From NCBI RefSeq assembly GCF_026626705.1, contig NZ_JAPNKC010000001.1, positions 5,660,001 to 5,724,000 on the forward strand: a stretch of 64,000 bases of DNA. The letters run 5' to 3'. This stretch comes from Pyxidicoccus sp. MSG2. GTDB taxonomy: Bacteria > Myxococcota > Myxococcia > Myxococcales > Myxococcaceae. Numbering within the stretch: the stretch's first letter is position 1; the number at the start of each line of letters is the position of its first letter. Shown one piece after another: positions 30,036-38,141 of the stretch. Both the position numbers and the translations under genes were made by a program. The notes under the pieces are model-generated. The model had not been told where the DNA came from, made no database searches, and was given only the letters and a program-made list of their open reading frames with translations.

Positions 30036-30536
30036 TCACTCTCGCGGCCTGCTCTTGCGTGACGGCTTCAGCTTTGCGGCCGCCTTCTCGAGCCGCGCGT
30101 CGAAGGGCTCTCGCTCCAGCGCCTGCAGCGCTTCGGCGAGGACTCGAGACAGCGGCGCGGAGAGCTCCTTGTCGAGCTGGTCCGCCGCCGCGTTGGTCGC
30201 CGCCCACTGGCGCTCCAGGGCGGGAAGCATGGCCCGGCCCTGGGGCGTCAGGGCGACGATGCGCTCGCGGGCGTCGGAGCCGGGCTGGAGCTCCACCAGT
30301 CCGGCGTTGACCATCTGCGAGACGGTCTGGCTGACGGCGGAGTGGCTGACCTGCGCCTGCTGGGCAATGGCGCGGATGGAGACCGGGCCCTGCGCCATCA
30401 ACGTCCGCACGATGGGCGTGTAGCGCGGGCGGTAGTCCAGCCCCGCGCGCTCGTAGGCCTGCTCCACGGCGCCGTCGAGGTGCTCGATGAGGTGCCGCAA
30501 CAGCGTGCCGAGGGTGGGGCCTTTGCCGGTGCTCAT
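30036..30536 (-). CDS. MarR family transcriptional regulator
   Basis: 166 residues with the MarR winged helix: PIVRTLMAQGPVSIRAIAQQ, VSHSAVSQTVSQMVNAGLVE, GSDARERIVALTPQGRAML, flanked by dimerisation helices. The C-terminus is basic (KLKPSRKSRPRE). It heads a probable two-gene unit with the S41 peptidase and is divergent from the GH43 gene at 30666. An inverted repeat TATAA-N6-TTATA just ahead of its start is a likely operator. The ligand is unknown. Confidence 0.9.
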   Translation of the reverse strand: MSTGKGPTLGTLLRHLIEHLDGAVEQAYERAGLDYRPRYTPIVRTLMAQGPVSIRAIAQQAQVSHSAVSQTVSQMVNAGLVELQPGSDARERIVALTPQGRAMLPALERQWAATNAAADQLDKELSAPLSRVLAEALQALEREPFDARLEKAAAKLKPSRKSRPRE

Positions 30537-30546
30537 GCTGGATATG

Positions 30547-30562
30547 TATAAGCGCTGTTATA
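30547..30562. promoter_or_regulatory. Candidate MarR operator
   Basis: TATAA-GCGCTG-TTATA is a perfect inverted repeat with a 6-base spacer, 10 bases upstream of the marR-like start. It is AT-rich against a GC-rich background and lies between the divergent MarR and GH43 genes, so it could control both. MarR proteins bind palindromes of about this size. Confidence 0.6.
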
Positions 30563-30665
30563 TCGCGTCAAGGCGATGTGTCGGGCAGGCCCCATGGAAG
30601 ACTGGTCTGGCTGACTTGTCCGGTATTTCGTGCTACCTCGCGCGCCTCCATCTGGAGGTGTTCCC

Positions 30666-32102
30666 ATGAGGAAGTCCCCCCGCATCCTGGCCCTCGCGTT
30701 CGCGAGCGTCCTCTCGACGTTCGTGTCCGGCTGTGGCGACGAGCTTGCCGACACCGAGGCTCCCGTCGACTCCACCCGCGCGGCGCTCGCGTGCAGCACG
30801 CGCATCACCTACGGCGACCGGTGGATTCGTCCCTCGGGGCACACGTCGCAGTACGACATCGCGAGCGACCTGGTGACGTGGAATGGCACCTGCGTCAACG
30901 AGGGCACCAACTCGTACGCGGTGCTCTCCAACGGCTGGAAGCCGTACTTCACCGGCAACAACGCGTGCGTGCTGGCGCTCGACACTGACTGTGCCGGGGC
31001 CACCGCGTGTGCGACGCGCATCACCTACGCCGCGTCCTGGCTGAAGCCCTCGGGGCACACGGCGCAGTACGACGACGCGGGCGGGCGCGTGTTCTGGGAC
31101 AGGGGCTGCACGAACGAGGGGAGCAACTCCTACGCGGTGCTCTCCAACGGCTGGAAGCCGTACTTCAGCGGCTCCGGCGCGTGCGGCATGTCGTTCCGGT
31201 ACACGGGCTGCGGCGGGCTGTACCAGAACCCGGTGGTCAACGCGGACTGTGCGGACCCGGGCGTCATCCATGATGGGACGCGGTACGTCGCCGCCTGTAC
31301 GTCGGGCGGCGCGGCCAACGCCTTTGCCCTGCGCACGTCGACGGACCTGGTGACGTGGACGAGCGCGGGCCACATCTTCCCCTCCGCGAGCAAGCCCACG
31401 TGGGCGACGGGCGACTTCTGGGCTCCGGAAATCCACAAGGTGGGCACGCGCTTCATCGCGTACTTCACCGCGCGGCACTCGGACGGGAAGCTGTCCATTG
31501 GCGCGGCCACCTCGGCCAGCGCGCTCGGGCCCTTCACGGACCGCGGCCAGCCGCTCGTGCACGACACGGGGATGGGCATGATTGACGCCACCTTCTTCCA
31601 GGACACGGCCGGAGTGCCGTACCTGGTGTGGAAGGCGGACGGCAACGCGGTGGGGCAGGCGACGCCCATCTACGGGCAGCAACTGGCGGCGGATGGCCTG
31701 TCGCTCGTCGGCACGCGCCGCACGCTGATGAGCAACAACCTCGCCTGGGAGGGCGGCGTCGTCGAGGCGCCGTGGGTCGTCGCGCGGGGCGGCTACTACT
31801 ACCTCTTCTACAGCGGCAACTCGTACGCCAACAGCACCTACGCCGTGGGCGTCGCGCGCGCCACCAGCCCGCTGGGGCCGTACACGAAGCTGGGCAACCC
31901 AATCCTCAAGACGGGCGGCGGCTGGGTGGGGCCGGGACACAACTCCGTCGTCACCGGGCCGGGCGGCGACACGTACATGGTCTACCACGCGTGGAACAGC
32001 GCCCACACCGCGCGGGTGATGCTCGTCGACCAGATGACGTGGCCCAACGGCTGGCCCGCGGTGCCGTCGGCGCCGTCGGCGGGCTCGCGGCCCATGCCGT
32101 AG
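30666..32102 (+). CDS. GH43-like glycosidase lipoprotein with two N-terminal repeats
   Basis: 478 residues from the ATG at 30666, with GGAGGTG upstream. The signal has a lipobox (FVSGC). Residues about 43-101 and 114-175 are two copies of a Cys-containing repeat (CxTRITYxxxWxxPSGHTxQYD...NEGxNSYAVLSNGWKPYF), possibly a wall- or sugar-binding module. The rest is a five-bladed propeller of GH43 type, with Asp197 in DPGVIHDG, Asp307 in GMIDATFF and Glu367 in VVEAPWVV as the probable base, pKa modulator and acid. Substrates of the family are arabinans, xylans or galactans. It sits at the surface, divergent from the MarR gene. Confidence 0.85.
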   Translation: MRKSPRILALAFASVLSTFVSGCGDELADTEAPVDSTRAALACSTRITYGDRWIRPSGHTSQYDIASDLVTWNGTCVNEGTNSYAVLSNGWKPYFTGNNACVLALDTDCAGATACATRITYAASWLKPSGHTAQYDDAGGRVFWDRGCTNEGSNSYAVLSNGWKPYFSGSGACGMSFRYTGCGGLYQNPVVNADCADPGVIHDGTRYVAACTSGGAANAFALRTSTDLVTWTSAGHIFPSASKPTWATGDFWAPEIHKVGTRFIAYFTARHSDGKLSIGAATSASALGPFTDRGQPLVHDTGMGMIDATFFQDTAGVPYLVWKADGNAVGQATPIYGQQLAADGLSLVGTRRTLMSNNLAWEGGVVEAPWVVARGGYYYLFYSGNSYANSTYAVGVARATSPLGPYTKLGNPILKTGGGWVGPGHNSVVTGPGGDTYMVYHAWNSAHTARVMLVDQMTWPNGWPAVPSAPSAGSRPMP

Positions 32103-32150
32103 CGGCGTGCGCCCTCGTGCAAGTCCAGCGAGGGGCATGATGAAGAAGAG

Positions 32151-32177
32151 GGCCCCGCACGAGGCTTGTGCGGGGCC
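32151..32177. terminator. Bidirectional hairpin between GH43 and LysR genes
   Basis: A perfect 10-bp stem GGCCCCGCAC/GTGCGGGGCC has a 7-base loop. Read on the minus strand it is followed by CTCTTCTTCATC, so it suits the LysR gene ending at 32190 better than the GH43 gene. Confidence 0.75.
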
Positions 32178-32189
32178 GCTTGGGGACGC

Positions 32190-33080
32190 TCACTGCTGGC
32201 GTGCGACGGCCTCATGGGCCACGGCGCGGAAGTGCGCGGCGGCGGGAGAGGGTTGCGGCCCCGCGAAGGCGACGGACAGCTCCGCGTACCCCGAGGCATC
32301 GCGCAGGGTCCGGAAGACCACGCCCTTCGGACGCAGCGCCCGGGCGGACATCGGGGCAATGGTGAGCCCGAGTCCCGCTTCCACCATGCCGATGACCGAG
32401 GTCCACACGCTGGCCTCCTGGACGATGCGCGGAGAGAAGCCCGCGGAGAGGCACATGCTCGTCACCGTGTCGTGCAGGCCGGGCGCCGAGTGCCGGGGGA
32501 ACAGCACGAAGGGCTCGTTCGCCAGCGAGGACAGGGCGACCACTTTCTGACGGGCCCGTGGGTGGCGGGCGGGCAGCGCGAGCACGAAGCGTTCTCGCAG
32601 CAACCGCTCCACCGTCACCCCGTCATGCTGGAAGGGCGCGCGGACGATGGCCAGGTCCAGCTCTCCGGTGGTGAGCGAGACGCCGACGTTCATCGTCACG
32701 CGGTCATCGAGATCCAGCTTCACCGCCGGAAACCGCGTCCGGAACCGCAGCACGATGTCGGGCAGCACGCCGAAGGCCGAGGACGCCGCGAAGCCGACCC
32801 GCAGCGTTCCCGTCTCTCCCCGCGCCGCCTGCCGCACGGAGGTGATGACGTCCGCGCGCTTCGTCAGCAGCGCGCGGGCGTCCTCCAGCAGGTGGCTCCC
32901 GGCGGGAGTGAGGGCCACGCGCCGGCTCGTCCGGGTGAGGAGCTCGACGCCCAGCTCCGACTCCAACCTGCGAATCTGCTGGCTGAACGGCGGCTGTGCC
33001 ATGCCCACCCGAGCGGCGGCCCGGCCGAAGTGAAGCTCTTCCGCGACGGCGATGAAGAGCTGGAGCTGGCGGAATTCCAT
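32190..33080 (-). CDS. LysR family transcriptional regulator
   Basis: 296 residues, full length. The N-terminal helix-turn-helix MEFRQLQLFIAVAEELHFGR...RVGMAQPPFSQQIRRLESEL is the LysR signature. The effector-binding domain follows (TGTLRVGFAASSAFGVLPDI, GELDLAIVRAPFQHDGV). The start at 33080 gives the standard family length; the long upstream extension of the frame is rejected. It is divergent from the S9 peptidase gene at 33157 with only 76 bases between, so that gene is the likely target. ATATC/GATAT repeats in the gap are candidate binding sites. Confidence 0.9.
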   Translation of the reverse strand: MEFRQLQLFIAVAEELHFGRAAARVGMAQPPFSQQIRRLESELGVELLTRTSRRVALTPAGSHLLEDARALLTKRADVITSVRQAARGETGTLRVGFAASSAFGVLPDIVLRFRTRFPAVKLDLDDRVTMNVGVSLTTGELDLAIVRAPFQHDGVTVERLLRERFVLALPARHPRARQKVVALSSLANEPFVLFPRHSAPGLHDTVTSMCLSAGFSPRIVQEASVWTSVIGMVEAGLGLTIAPMSARALRPKGVVFRTLRDASGYAELSVAFAGPQPSPAAAHFRAVAHEAVARQQ

Positions 33081-33093
33081 ATCCAGACGATAT
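33079..33093. promoter_or_regulatory. Candidate LysR-type box
   Basis: ATATC-CAGAC-GATAT is a 15-base dyad of T-N11-A type that touches the LysR start codon. A further GATATT copy lies at 33116-33121, nearer the S9 gene. The arrangement (site inside a short divergent gap, AT-rich against GC-rich surroundings) is typical for LysR auto-control and activation of the neighbour. Confidence 0.55.
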
Positions 33094-33156
33094 CCGTCTC
33101 GATTCGCGTCGAAAGAGATATTGGTCTTACAGAATCCGGCTTCGTACGCTCCTGGC

Positions 33157-35370
33157 ATGCGACGCCTCCTGCTTGCTGTTGGAATCCTGATGACGGCCTT
33201 CGCGAGCGTGCCCGCCGTGGCGCAGCCGAGCCCGGACGCGAAGCTCCAGGAGCGGCTGGACCTGGCCGACCGGTTCCTCCGGCTCCATCGGCTCGTCCGC
33301 GACAGCCTCGTCCCCCCGAAGTGGTTCCGCGAGGGAGACCGGCTGGTGTTCTGGTCGGAGGACGGGAAGGACGGAGGGACGTGGATGCTCTTCCAGGCCC
33401 GGACGGGAGTGGCGACGCCGCTGGTGTCCGGCGCCGAGCTGCGGGCCCAGCTCTCGCAGTTGGCAGGCAAGCCCGTCTCCGCGCTGAAGTTCTTCGAGGT
33501 CGCCATCACCGCGGACCAGAAGGGCATCGTCTTCCGGCACGAGGGGAAGGCCTTCAAGCTGGGGCTGACGGATGGCCGCGTCACCGCGCTCGCTCCGGAG
33601 GACCGGTCCGCGCTGGAGCTCTCGCGGACGCACGTCCTGGCTCCGGCGGGAGGAGGTGTCGCGGAGCAGCGTGACGGCGGTGGCTTTGCCGTGCGCGGTG
33701 CGGACGGGAGCCTGGTGGTGGAGCGCGCCGGGGAGGAGCACCTCGGCTGGCGCATCCCGGAGAACCCCTGGTCGCCGGATGGCCGCTTCCTGGCGGTGCT
33801 GCGCGAGGACCTGCGCGGCGTCCACAAGGTGCCGGTGGTGGACTACTCCACCGCGCTGGAGCGGGTGACGTGGGTGCCCTATGCGAAGTCGGGCACGCCG
33901 CTGCCGAAGCGGGAGCTCCACATCGTCGAGCTGGCGACGGGCCGCGTGATGGCCATCGCTCCCGCCGAGGGAGAGACGCATGACTTCTTCATCGGCTGGC
34001 GGCCGGATGGTGGCGAGGCGCTGAGCCTCCACCTCTCGCGCGACGGCAAGCGGCTGGACCTGACGGGGGTGGAGCCGGTGTCCGGCAAGCGACGGCGCGT
34101 GCTGCGCGAGGAGCGGCCGGAGACCTTCGTGGCGGGGCTGGACCTCGAGGCGGGCGGCTTCGCGAAGCAGGTCCGGTTCCTGCCGGACAGCAAGGCCTTC
34201 CTCTGGATGTCCGAGCGCGACGGCTGGCGGCACGTGTACCTGTATGACGTGTCGGGACGGCTCATCCGCCAGGTGACACGGGGCGCGTTCCCCGTCCACG
34301 AGGTGGTCGGCGTCGCGCCTGGTGGTGACGCAATCTTCGTGGTGGCCTCCGCCGACAGCGGTGCGCCGTACGAGCAGCTCTTCTATCGGGGAAGCTTGAA
34401 GGGCGGTGCGCTGAAGCGACTGTCGTCGGGCTCGGGCCTGCACCGAATCACCCTGGCGCCGTCGGGCGGGTACTTCGTCGACACGTGGTCTTCGAGGACG
34501 CAGCCCCGGCTGCGGGAGGTGGGCTCCACGGACGGGAAGTCGCGCGTCCGGCTCACGACGTCCGACGTGAGCGCGGTGGAGGCGCTGGGTTTCAAGCCTC
34601 CGGAGGCGCTCACCGTCACGGCCGCGGATGGCGTCACGCCGCTGCACGGAGTGCTCTACAAGCCGCGCGACTTCGACCCCACGAAGCGCTACCCGGTCAT
34701 CGCGTACATCTACGCCGGGCCGTTCATGACGGCGGTGCCCTGGAGCTACCTCGGCAACGGCATGTCGCTCGACAGCGCGTCGATGGCGCAGCTGGGCTTC
34801 GTGGTGGTGTTGCTGGACCCCCGGGGGACGCCGGGCCGGAGCAAGGCGTTCCAGGATGCGAACTACGGCCGCGTGGGCCAGACGGAGATTCCCGACTACG
34901 TCGCGGGAGTGAAGCAGGCCGCCGCCACCCGTCCGTGGATGGACCTGGAGCGGGTCGGCATTCATGGCCACTCGTGGGGCGGCTACTTCGCGCTGCGCGG
35001 CATGCTGACGGCGCCGGAGTTCTTCAAGGCCGGCTACGCGGGGGCGCCCGGAGCGCTGGAGGAGGAGGCAATCATCAACGAGCCGTACCTCGGACTGCCG
35101 GGCACGAATCCCGCCGCCTATGAGGCCGGGTCCAACGTCGCCCTCGCGGGCAAGCTGCAGGGGCAGCTCAAGATGATGCACGGGACGAGCGACGTGAATG
35201 CGACGCTCTCCACGACGATGCGCATGGCCGAGGCGCTCGTCCGGGAGGGCAAGCACTTCGAGCTGCTCATCATGCCAGGACAGCCCCACAACCCCGAGCC
35301 GCCCGCGGACCGCTACTACACCGACGATGTGAACATGTTCTTCGTGCGGACCTTGGGCGGGCCGCGCTGA
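33157..35370 (+). CDS. Secreted S9 family prolyl peptidase (DPP-IV-like)
   Basis: 737 residues. The signal peptide MRRLLLAVGILMTAFASVPAVA precedes a DPP-IV-type N-terminal beta-propeller (WSPDGRFLAVLREDLRG, RPDGGEALSLHLSRDGKRLD, FLPDSKAFLWMSERDGWRHV). The C-terminal alpha/beta-hydrolase domain has the full triad: Ser606 in GHSWGGYF, Asp679 in HGTSDVNA, His711 in PGQPHNPE. It removes dipeptides or cleaves after proline in the periplasm or outside. The ATG at 33157 has a weak ribosome site (CTGG). Probably regulated by the divergent LysR protein. A hairpin follows the stop. Confidence 0.92.
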   Translation: MRRLLLAVGILMTAFASVPAVAQPSPDAKLQERLDLADRFLRLHRLVRDSLVPPKWFREGDRLVFWSEDGKDGGTWMLFQARTGVATPLVSGAELRAQLSQLAGKPVSALKFFEVAITADQKGIVFRHEGKAFKLGLTDGRVTALAPEDRSALELSRTHVLAPAGGGVAEQRDGGGFAVRGADGSLVVERAGEEHLGWRIPENPWSPDGRFLAVLREDLRGVHKVPVVDYSTALERVTWVPYAKSGTPLPKRELHIVELATGRVMAIAPAEGETHDFFIGWRPDGGEALSLHLSRDGKRLDLTGVEPVSGKRRRVLREERPETFVAGLDLEAGGFAKQVRFLPDSKAFLWMSERDGWRHVYLYDVSGRLIRQVTRGAFPVHEVVGVAPGGDAIFVVASADSGAPYEQLFYRGSLKGGALKRLSSGSGLHRITLAPSGGYFVDTWSSRTQPRLREVGSTDGKSRVRLTTSDVSAVEALGFKPPEALTVTAADGVTPLHGVLYKPRDFDPTKRYPVIAYIYAGPFMTAVPWSYLGNGMSLDSASMAQLGFVVVLLDPRGTPGRSKAFQDANYGRVGQTEIPDYVAGVKQAAATRPWMDLERVGIHGHSWGGYFALRGMLTAPEFFKAGYAGAPGALEEEAIINEPYLGLPGTNPAAYEAGSNVALAGKLQGQLKMMHGTSDVNATLSTTMRMAEALVREGKHFELLIMPGQPHNPEPPADRYYTDDVNMFFVRTLGGPR

Positions 35371-35374
35371 GCGA

Positions 35375-35399
35375 TGCCAGGAGTCCATGCTCCTTGGCA
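35375..35399 (+). terminator. Hairpin after the S9 peptidase gene
   Basis: TGCCA-GGAG...CTCC-T-TGGCA forms a stem with one bulged base, right after the stop codon. The T-run is absent. 35400-35541 holds no other recognisable element and is less GC-rich than the neighbouring genes. Confidence 0.5.
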
Positions 35400-35541
35400 G
35401 GCGCCCCAGCGCCGCCTTTCATGTCGAGAAGTCGCGCGTGGGCGCTTCAGAGAACAGGGGTGGGTGATGCCGATGGGGGACCGAGCAGGTCCAATGGCGG
35501 ATGGTAGGCTCCTGAAGCTTGCTTGAGCGAAGGAGTGCCGC

Positions 35542-35883
35542 GTGCTGCAAGATGCGCGAAAGACGCTGACGAGTCTGCTGCTGGGACTCGGCATGCTGGG
35601 GGCCTTGCAGTTGCCGACAGCGCATGCGGAGCCTCCTCTGACGAAGGCCCCTGGGTGCATCAAGCGCGGATGGCCCGCGACCGTCGCATGCGGAAGCAAG
35701 GCGTGCTTCGTTTCGAGCTGCGGTGAGGGGAAGTGTCCCTACTGCTTCATTGAGGGCATGGAGAACCTCGTCTTCACGGGATGGGCGGTCTACACCTGCA
35801 TGAGCGGTGACAGCGTGACGGGGAAGGCGCTGCTGTTCAGCACGCTGCCCTTCAACGCTCGCCTGGGGCCCATCTGTGGCTGA
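35542..35883 (+). CDS. Secreted cysteine-rich small protein, function unknown
   Basis: 113 residues from a GTG with AGGAG 6 bases upstream. A signal peptide (LLLGLGMLGALQLPTAHA) is followed by about 84 residues with eight Cys (PGCIKRG, VACGSKACFVSSCGEGKCPYC, TCMSG, GPICG). These are probably paired as disulphides or bind a metal outside the cytoplasm. The base composition is lower in GC than the neighbours, a sign of accessory DNA. Its stop lies inside the start of the next gene (8-base overlap), so the pair is co-expressed. The secreted plus cytoplasmic pairing recalls effector/immunity pairs, but no family is recognised. Confidence 0.65.
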   Translation: MLQDARKTLTSLLLGLGMLGALQLPTAHAEPPLTKAPGCIKRGWPATVACGSKACFVSSCGEGKCPYCFIEGMENLVFTGWAVYTCMSGDSVTGKALLFSTLPFNARLGPICG

Positions 35884-36256
35884 GGTTTCGTGGGAGCAGG
35901 AGGCGGCCCTGGTGGTTGAGGCACTCAACCTCCTGACCGTACTGGCCGCACCTCGTCTCTACGAGCGATGGTGCACACAAGCCCCGGCTGAGGAACTGCG
36001 TACAGTGCTCCAGTCCCGTATGGCGGCGCTCGCGGCTTTCTGCGCGAAGGCGTGGGGGAGCCCGGATGCGGAGCGCTTCCGGGCAGCGGCCCCCAAGGTG
36101 CAGACGCTCGCTGATTCACTGGCAGGCGCTCCGACCGGAAGCCTCATGGAACCCGGATGGAATGCCCAGGCCCGCGAGTGCTTGGACACGATGGGAGTCC
36201 CGGCACCTCCAGAAGGATGGGAAGCCTTCGAGGGGTGGCGTGCCGGCAGCGAATGA
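35876..36256 (+). CDS. Small cytoplasmic protein co-translated with the Cys-rich protein
   Basis: 126 residues from a GTG at 35876 that overlaps the upstream gene. All-helical prediction by eye (QEAALVVEALNLLTVLAAPR, RTVLQSRMAALAAFCAKAWG), no signal peptide, three scattered Cys. The C-terminus is acidic and Trp-rich (PPEGWEAFEGWRAGSE). Unrecognised. Its overlap with a secreted partner suggests a linked role such as protection or assembly; this is speculation. The next short frame (36240) begins before its stop. Confidence 0.6.
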   Translation: MAEVSWEQEAALVVEALNLLTVLAAPRLYERWCTQAPAEELRTVLQSRMAALAAFCAKAWGSPDAERFRAAAPKVQTLADSLAGAPTGSLMEPGWNAQARECLDTMGVPAPPEGWEAFEGWRAGSE

Positions 36257-36401
36257 GGAGATTGAGCGGGAATTGATTGCCAACGTTCGCGAGAGCAACT
36301 TCATGTTAGACATCGAGAACGTCAATCCCGGGGGAGAAGGGATTGGAGACGCGGATCGGTCGAATTACATCTACGTGCTGGTGGCTGGCAGGCGATTCTG
36401 A
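36240..36401 (+). CDS. Short frame, possible N-terminal part of a frameshifted gene
   Basis: 53 residues from a GTG at 36240 with GAGGGG upstream, overlapping the previous gene by 17 bases. The sequence VPAANEEIERELIANVRESN...DRSNYIYVLVAGRRF looks like genuine protein, with moderate codon use. After its stop, protein-like sequence resumes in another frame (ILTDWFGWPPLMGWEGRQVW) and continues to 36652. Either one gene has been broken by an indel near 36390, or two small genes follow each other. Confidence 0.4.
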   Translation: MPAANEEIERELIANVRESNFMLDIENVNPGGEGIGDADRSNYIYVLVAGRRF

Positions 36402-36427
36402 CTGACTGGTTTGGATGGCCGCCTCTC

Positions 36428-36652
36428 ATGGGCTGGGAAGGCCGGCAGGTCTGGACCTCGGGGCCGAGGGTCGTCATCCGGTACTACGAGGCCCACCTGC
36501 CAGATAGCGAGAAGCTCTCCATCTGCGCGGTGGCCCGGCTCAGCTACGACCAGATGCGGAAGCTGCCCGAGTCGAAGCCGGGAACGGCCATCCTCGAAGG
36601 CCCCGTCGCCTCCGCCTCCGCCTCCGCCTACGTCGAGGAGTCCTTCCGGTAG
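36428..36652 (+). CDS. Short frame, possible C-terminal part of the same broken gene
   Basis: 74 residues from the ATG at 36428; the frame is open upstream to 36266 and has no ribosome site. The sequence (WTSGPRVVIRYYEAHLPDSE, SICAVARLSYDQMRKLPESK) reads as a compact beta-alpha protein and ends with a GCCTCC repeat coding Ala-Ser (36605-36635). If joined with the preceding frame it would give one protein of about 135 residues. Not recognised. Confidence 0.4.
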   Translation: MGWEGRQVWTSGPRVVIRYYEAHLPDSEKLSICAVARLSYDQMRKLPESKPGTAILEGPVASASASAYVEESFR

Positions 36653-36752
36653 CGCCGTGTCTGCGTCACGAGTCCCCACGTCAGGCCCGTGACACCCATG
36701 GCGTCGGAGCCGTGCCGCTGAGGGCAGGGCGGCCCGTACCCGGGGGTGTCTC

Positions 36753-37574
36753 ATGGACAAGCTTTCGCGGCTGGACCTCGTCTTCTGCGTGGACCTGACC
36801 AGCAGCATGACCTCCTTCATCGCGCAGGCGCGGGCGCATGTGCGCCGCATCCTCGATGCGCTGAAGGCCATTCCCGACCTGGACCTGTGCGTCGCGCTCT
36901 CCGGCTACCGCGACCACGGCTTCCCGGCGGTGCTCGAGGTCCATCCCTTCACCCGTGACGTCTCCGCGCTCGCGAAGGCGCTCGATGCGGCCCAGGTCTT
37001 CAGCCACGCGTCGAACGTCGACGCGGCCGAGGCCGTCTTCGCGGGCCTCGACGCGGCGGCGAAGCTCCCCTGGCGCGAGGGCGCCTTCATGGTCGTCGTG
37101 CTCGTGGGCGACGCCCCCCCGCATGCCTGCGGAGGTGATGGCGGCCACGCTCCGGACCGCTTCCGTGAGAAGGACCCGAGCGGCTGGGACCTCGATGGCC
37201 TCACCAACCACCTGGAGGCCCAGGGCATCTTCCTGCATGCGCTCGCCATGGTGCCCTCTGTGCACCCGCACTACGACGCCGCGCTGGAGCGTGCCTTCCG
37301 CCGCCTGTCCATCTCCACCGGTGGCACCTACCAGTCCGCGCGCGGCCCGGATGCCGCGCTGGCCATCGTGGAGACGCTGGTCCAGCGCACCTCTGTCGAG
37401 TTCGCCTTCGACCGCCGCGTGCATGGCGCCATCGAGGCGCTCGCCCTGGACGCGCGCGGCAGCTCCGCGCTCCGCGAGTCCCTGGCGAAGCAGCTTGGGA
37501 GCACGGAGGTCATCGTGTCCTCGGCCCTGATGCGCCTGCGCCAGCGGGGGCTCCTGCCCGTGGGTGTGGAGTAA
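36753..37574 (+). CDS. von Willebrand factor A domain protein
   Basis: 273 residues. It opens with the VWA core LDLVFCVDLTSSMTSFIAQA, where Asp14, Thr16 and Ser18 supply the metal-ion site (DxTxS). It continues with CVALSGYRDHGFPAVLEVHP and FMVVVLVGDAPPHACGGDGG. The conserved strands and the second MIDAS Asp (VGDAPPH) are present. There is no signal peptide, so it should be cytoplasmic. A C-terminal helical part of about 60 residues follows. VWA proteins mediate metal-dependent protein contacts; the partner is unknown. It is read in the same direction as the ECF operon 36 bases downstream. Confidence 0.85.
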   Translation: MDKLSRLDLVFCVDLTSSMTSFIAQARAHVRRILDALKAIPDLDLCVALSGYRDHGFPAVLEVHPFTRDVSALAKALDAAQVFSHASNVDAAEAVFAGLDAAAKLPWREGAFMVVVLVGDAPPHACGGDGGHAPDRFREKDPSGWDLDGLTNHLEAQGIFLHALAMVPSVHPHYDAALERAFRRLSISTGGTYQSARGPDAALAIVETLVQRTSVEFAFDRRVHGAIEALALDARGSSALRESLAKQLGSTEVIVSSALMRLRQRGLLPVGVE

Positions 37575-37610
37575 CGTTCCACCTCCGATGTCCCAACTTC
37601 CGCGGCTCGC

Positions 37611-38141
37611 GTGTCCAATCCGGTGAAGATGTCCCAAGGGTTGAGCGCCACGGAGCTCCAGGAGCTGTACGACCGGTATGCCCCAGGCATGTACCGGAGG
37701 GCCTTCGCCTTGCTCCAGCGGGAGGCGGATGCCTGGGACGCGGTGCAGGAGGCGTGCATCCGCCTCCTCCAGTCCGCCGCCGAGTTCCGGCGCGAGGCCC
37801 GGCCGATGACGTTCATCTACCGGGTGACCACCAACGTCTGTCTCAACATGCTCCGCTCCCGCGCCCTGCGGGACGTGGCCCCCGAGGCGGACGGGCCGGA
37901 GGGCACGGTGGACGCGCTCGCCTCCACCGAGTGCAGGGACTTCCTGGTGAAGCTGGCGCGCGAGCTGGACGAGCGCGGCCTCACCGTGGCGGCGCTGTAC
38001 TACCTGGACGGGTTGTCCCAGGAGGAGATTGCCCAGGTGCTGGGGCTCTCCAGGAAGACCATCGTGCGCGAGGTGCAGCGCATCAGCGTCCTGGCCCGCG
38101 CCCTGGGCGAGCCCAGGGGCGTGCGTGGAGGTGCCGGATGA
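37611..38141 (+). CDS. ECF-type sigma factor of the caspase operon
   Basis: 176 residues from a GTG at 37611; an ATG at 37629 is an alternative. Region 2: LYDRYAPGMYRRAFALLQRE, DAWDAVQEACIRLLQ, and the melting helix RPMTFIYRVTTNVCLNMLRS. Region 4: ERGLTVAALYYLDGLSQEEI, LGLSRKTIVREVQRISVLAR. It heads a three-gene operon whose members overlap by ATGA (anti-sigma-like protein, then caspase). Region 4 is present and complete, so it is a functional-looking factor. Its own promoter could not be recognised in the 36 bases upstream. Confidence 0.9.
   Translation: MSNPVKMSQGLSATELQELYDRYAPGMYRRAFALLQREADAWDAVQEACIRLLQSAAEFRREARPMTFIYRVTTNVCLNMLRSRALRDVAPEADGPEGTVDALASTECRDFLVKLARELDERGLTVAALYYLDGLSQEEIAQVLGLSRKTIVREVQRISVLARALGEPRGVRGGAG

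Noticed and set aside
33081-33827. Long N-terminal extension of the LysR reading frame
   Set aside because: The extension overlaps the divergent S9 peptidase gene, is rich in Ser and Arg, and exceeds the family length; the ATG at 33080 gives a standard LysR protein.
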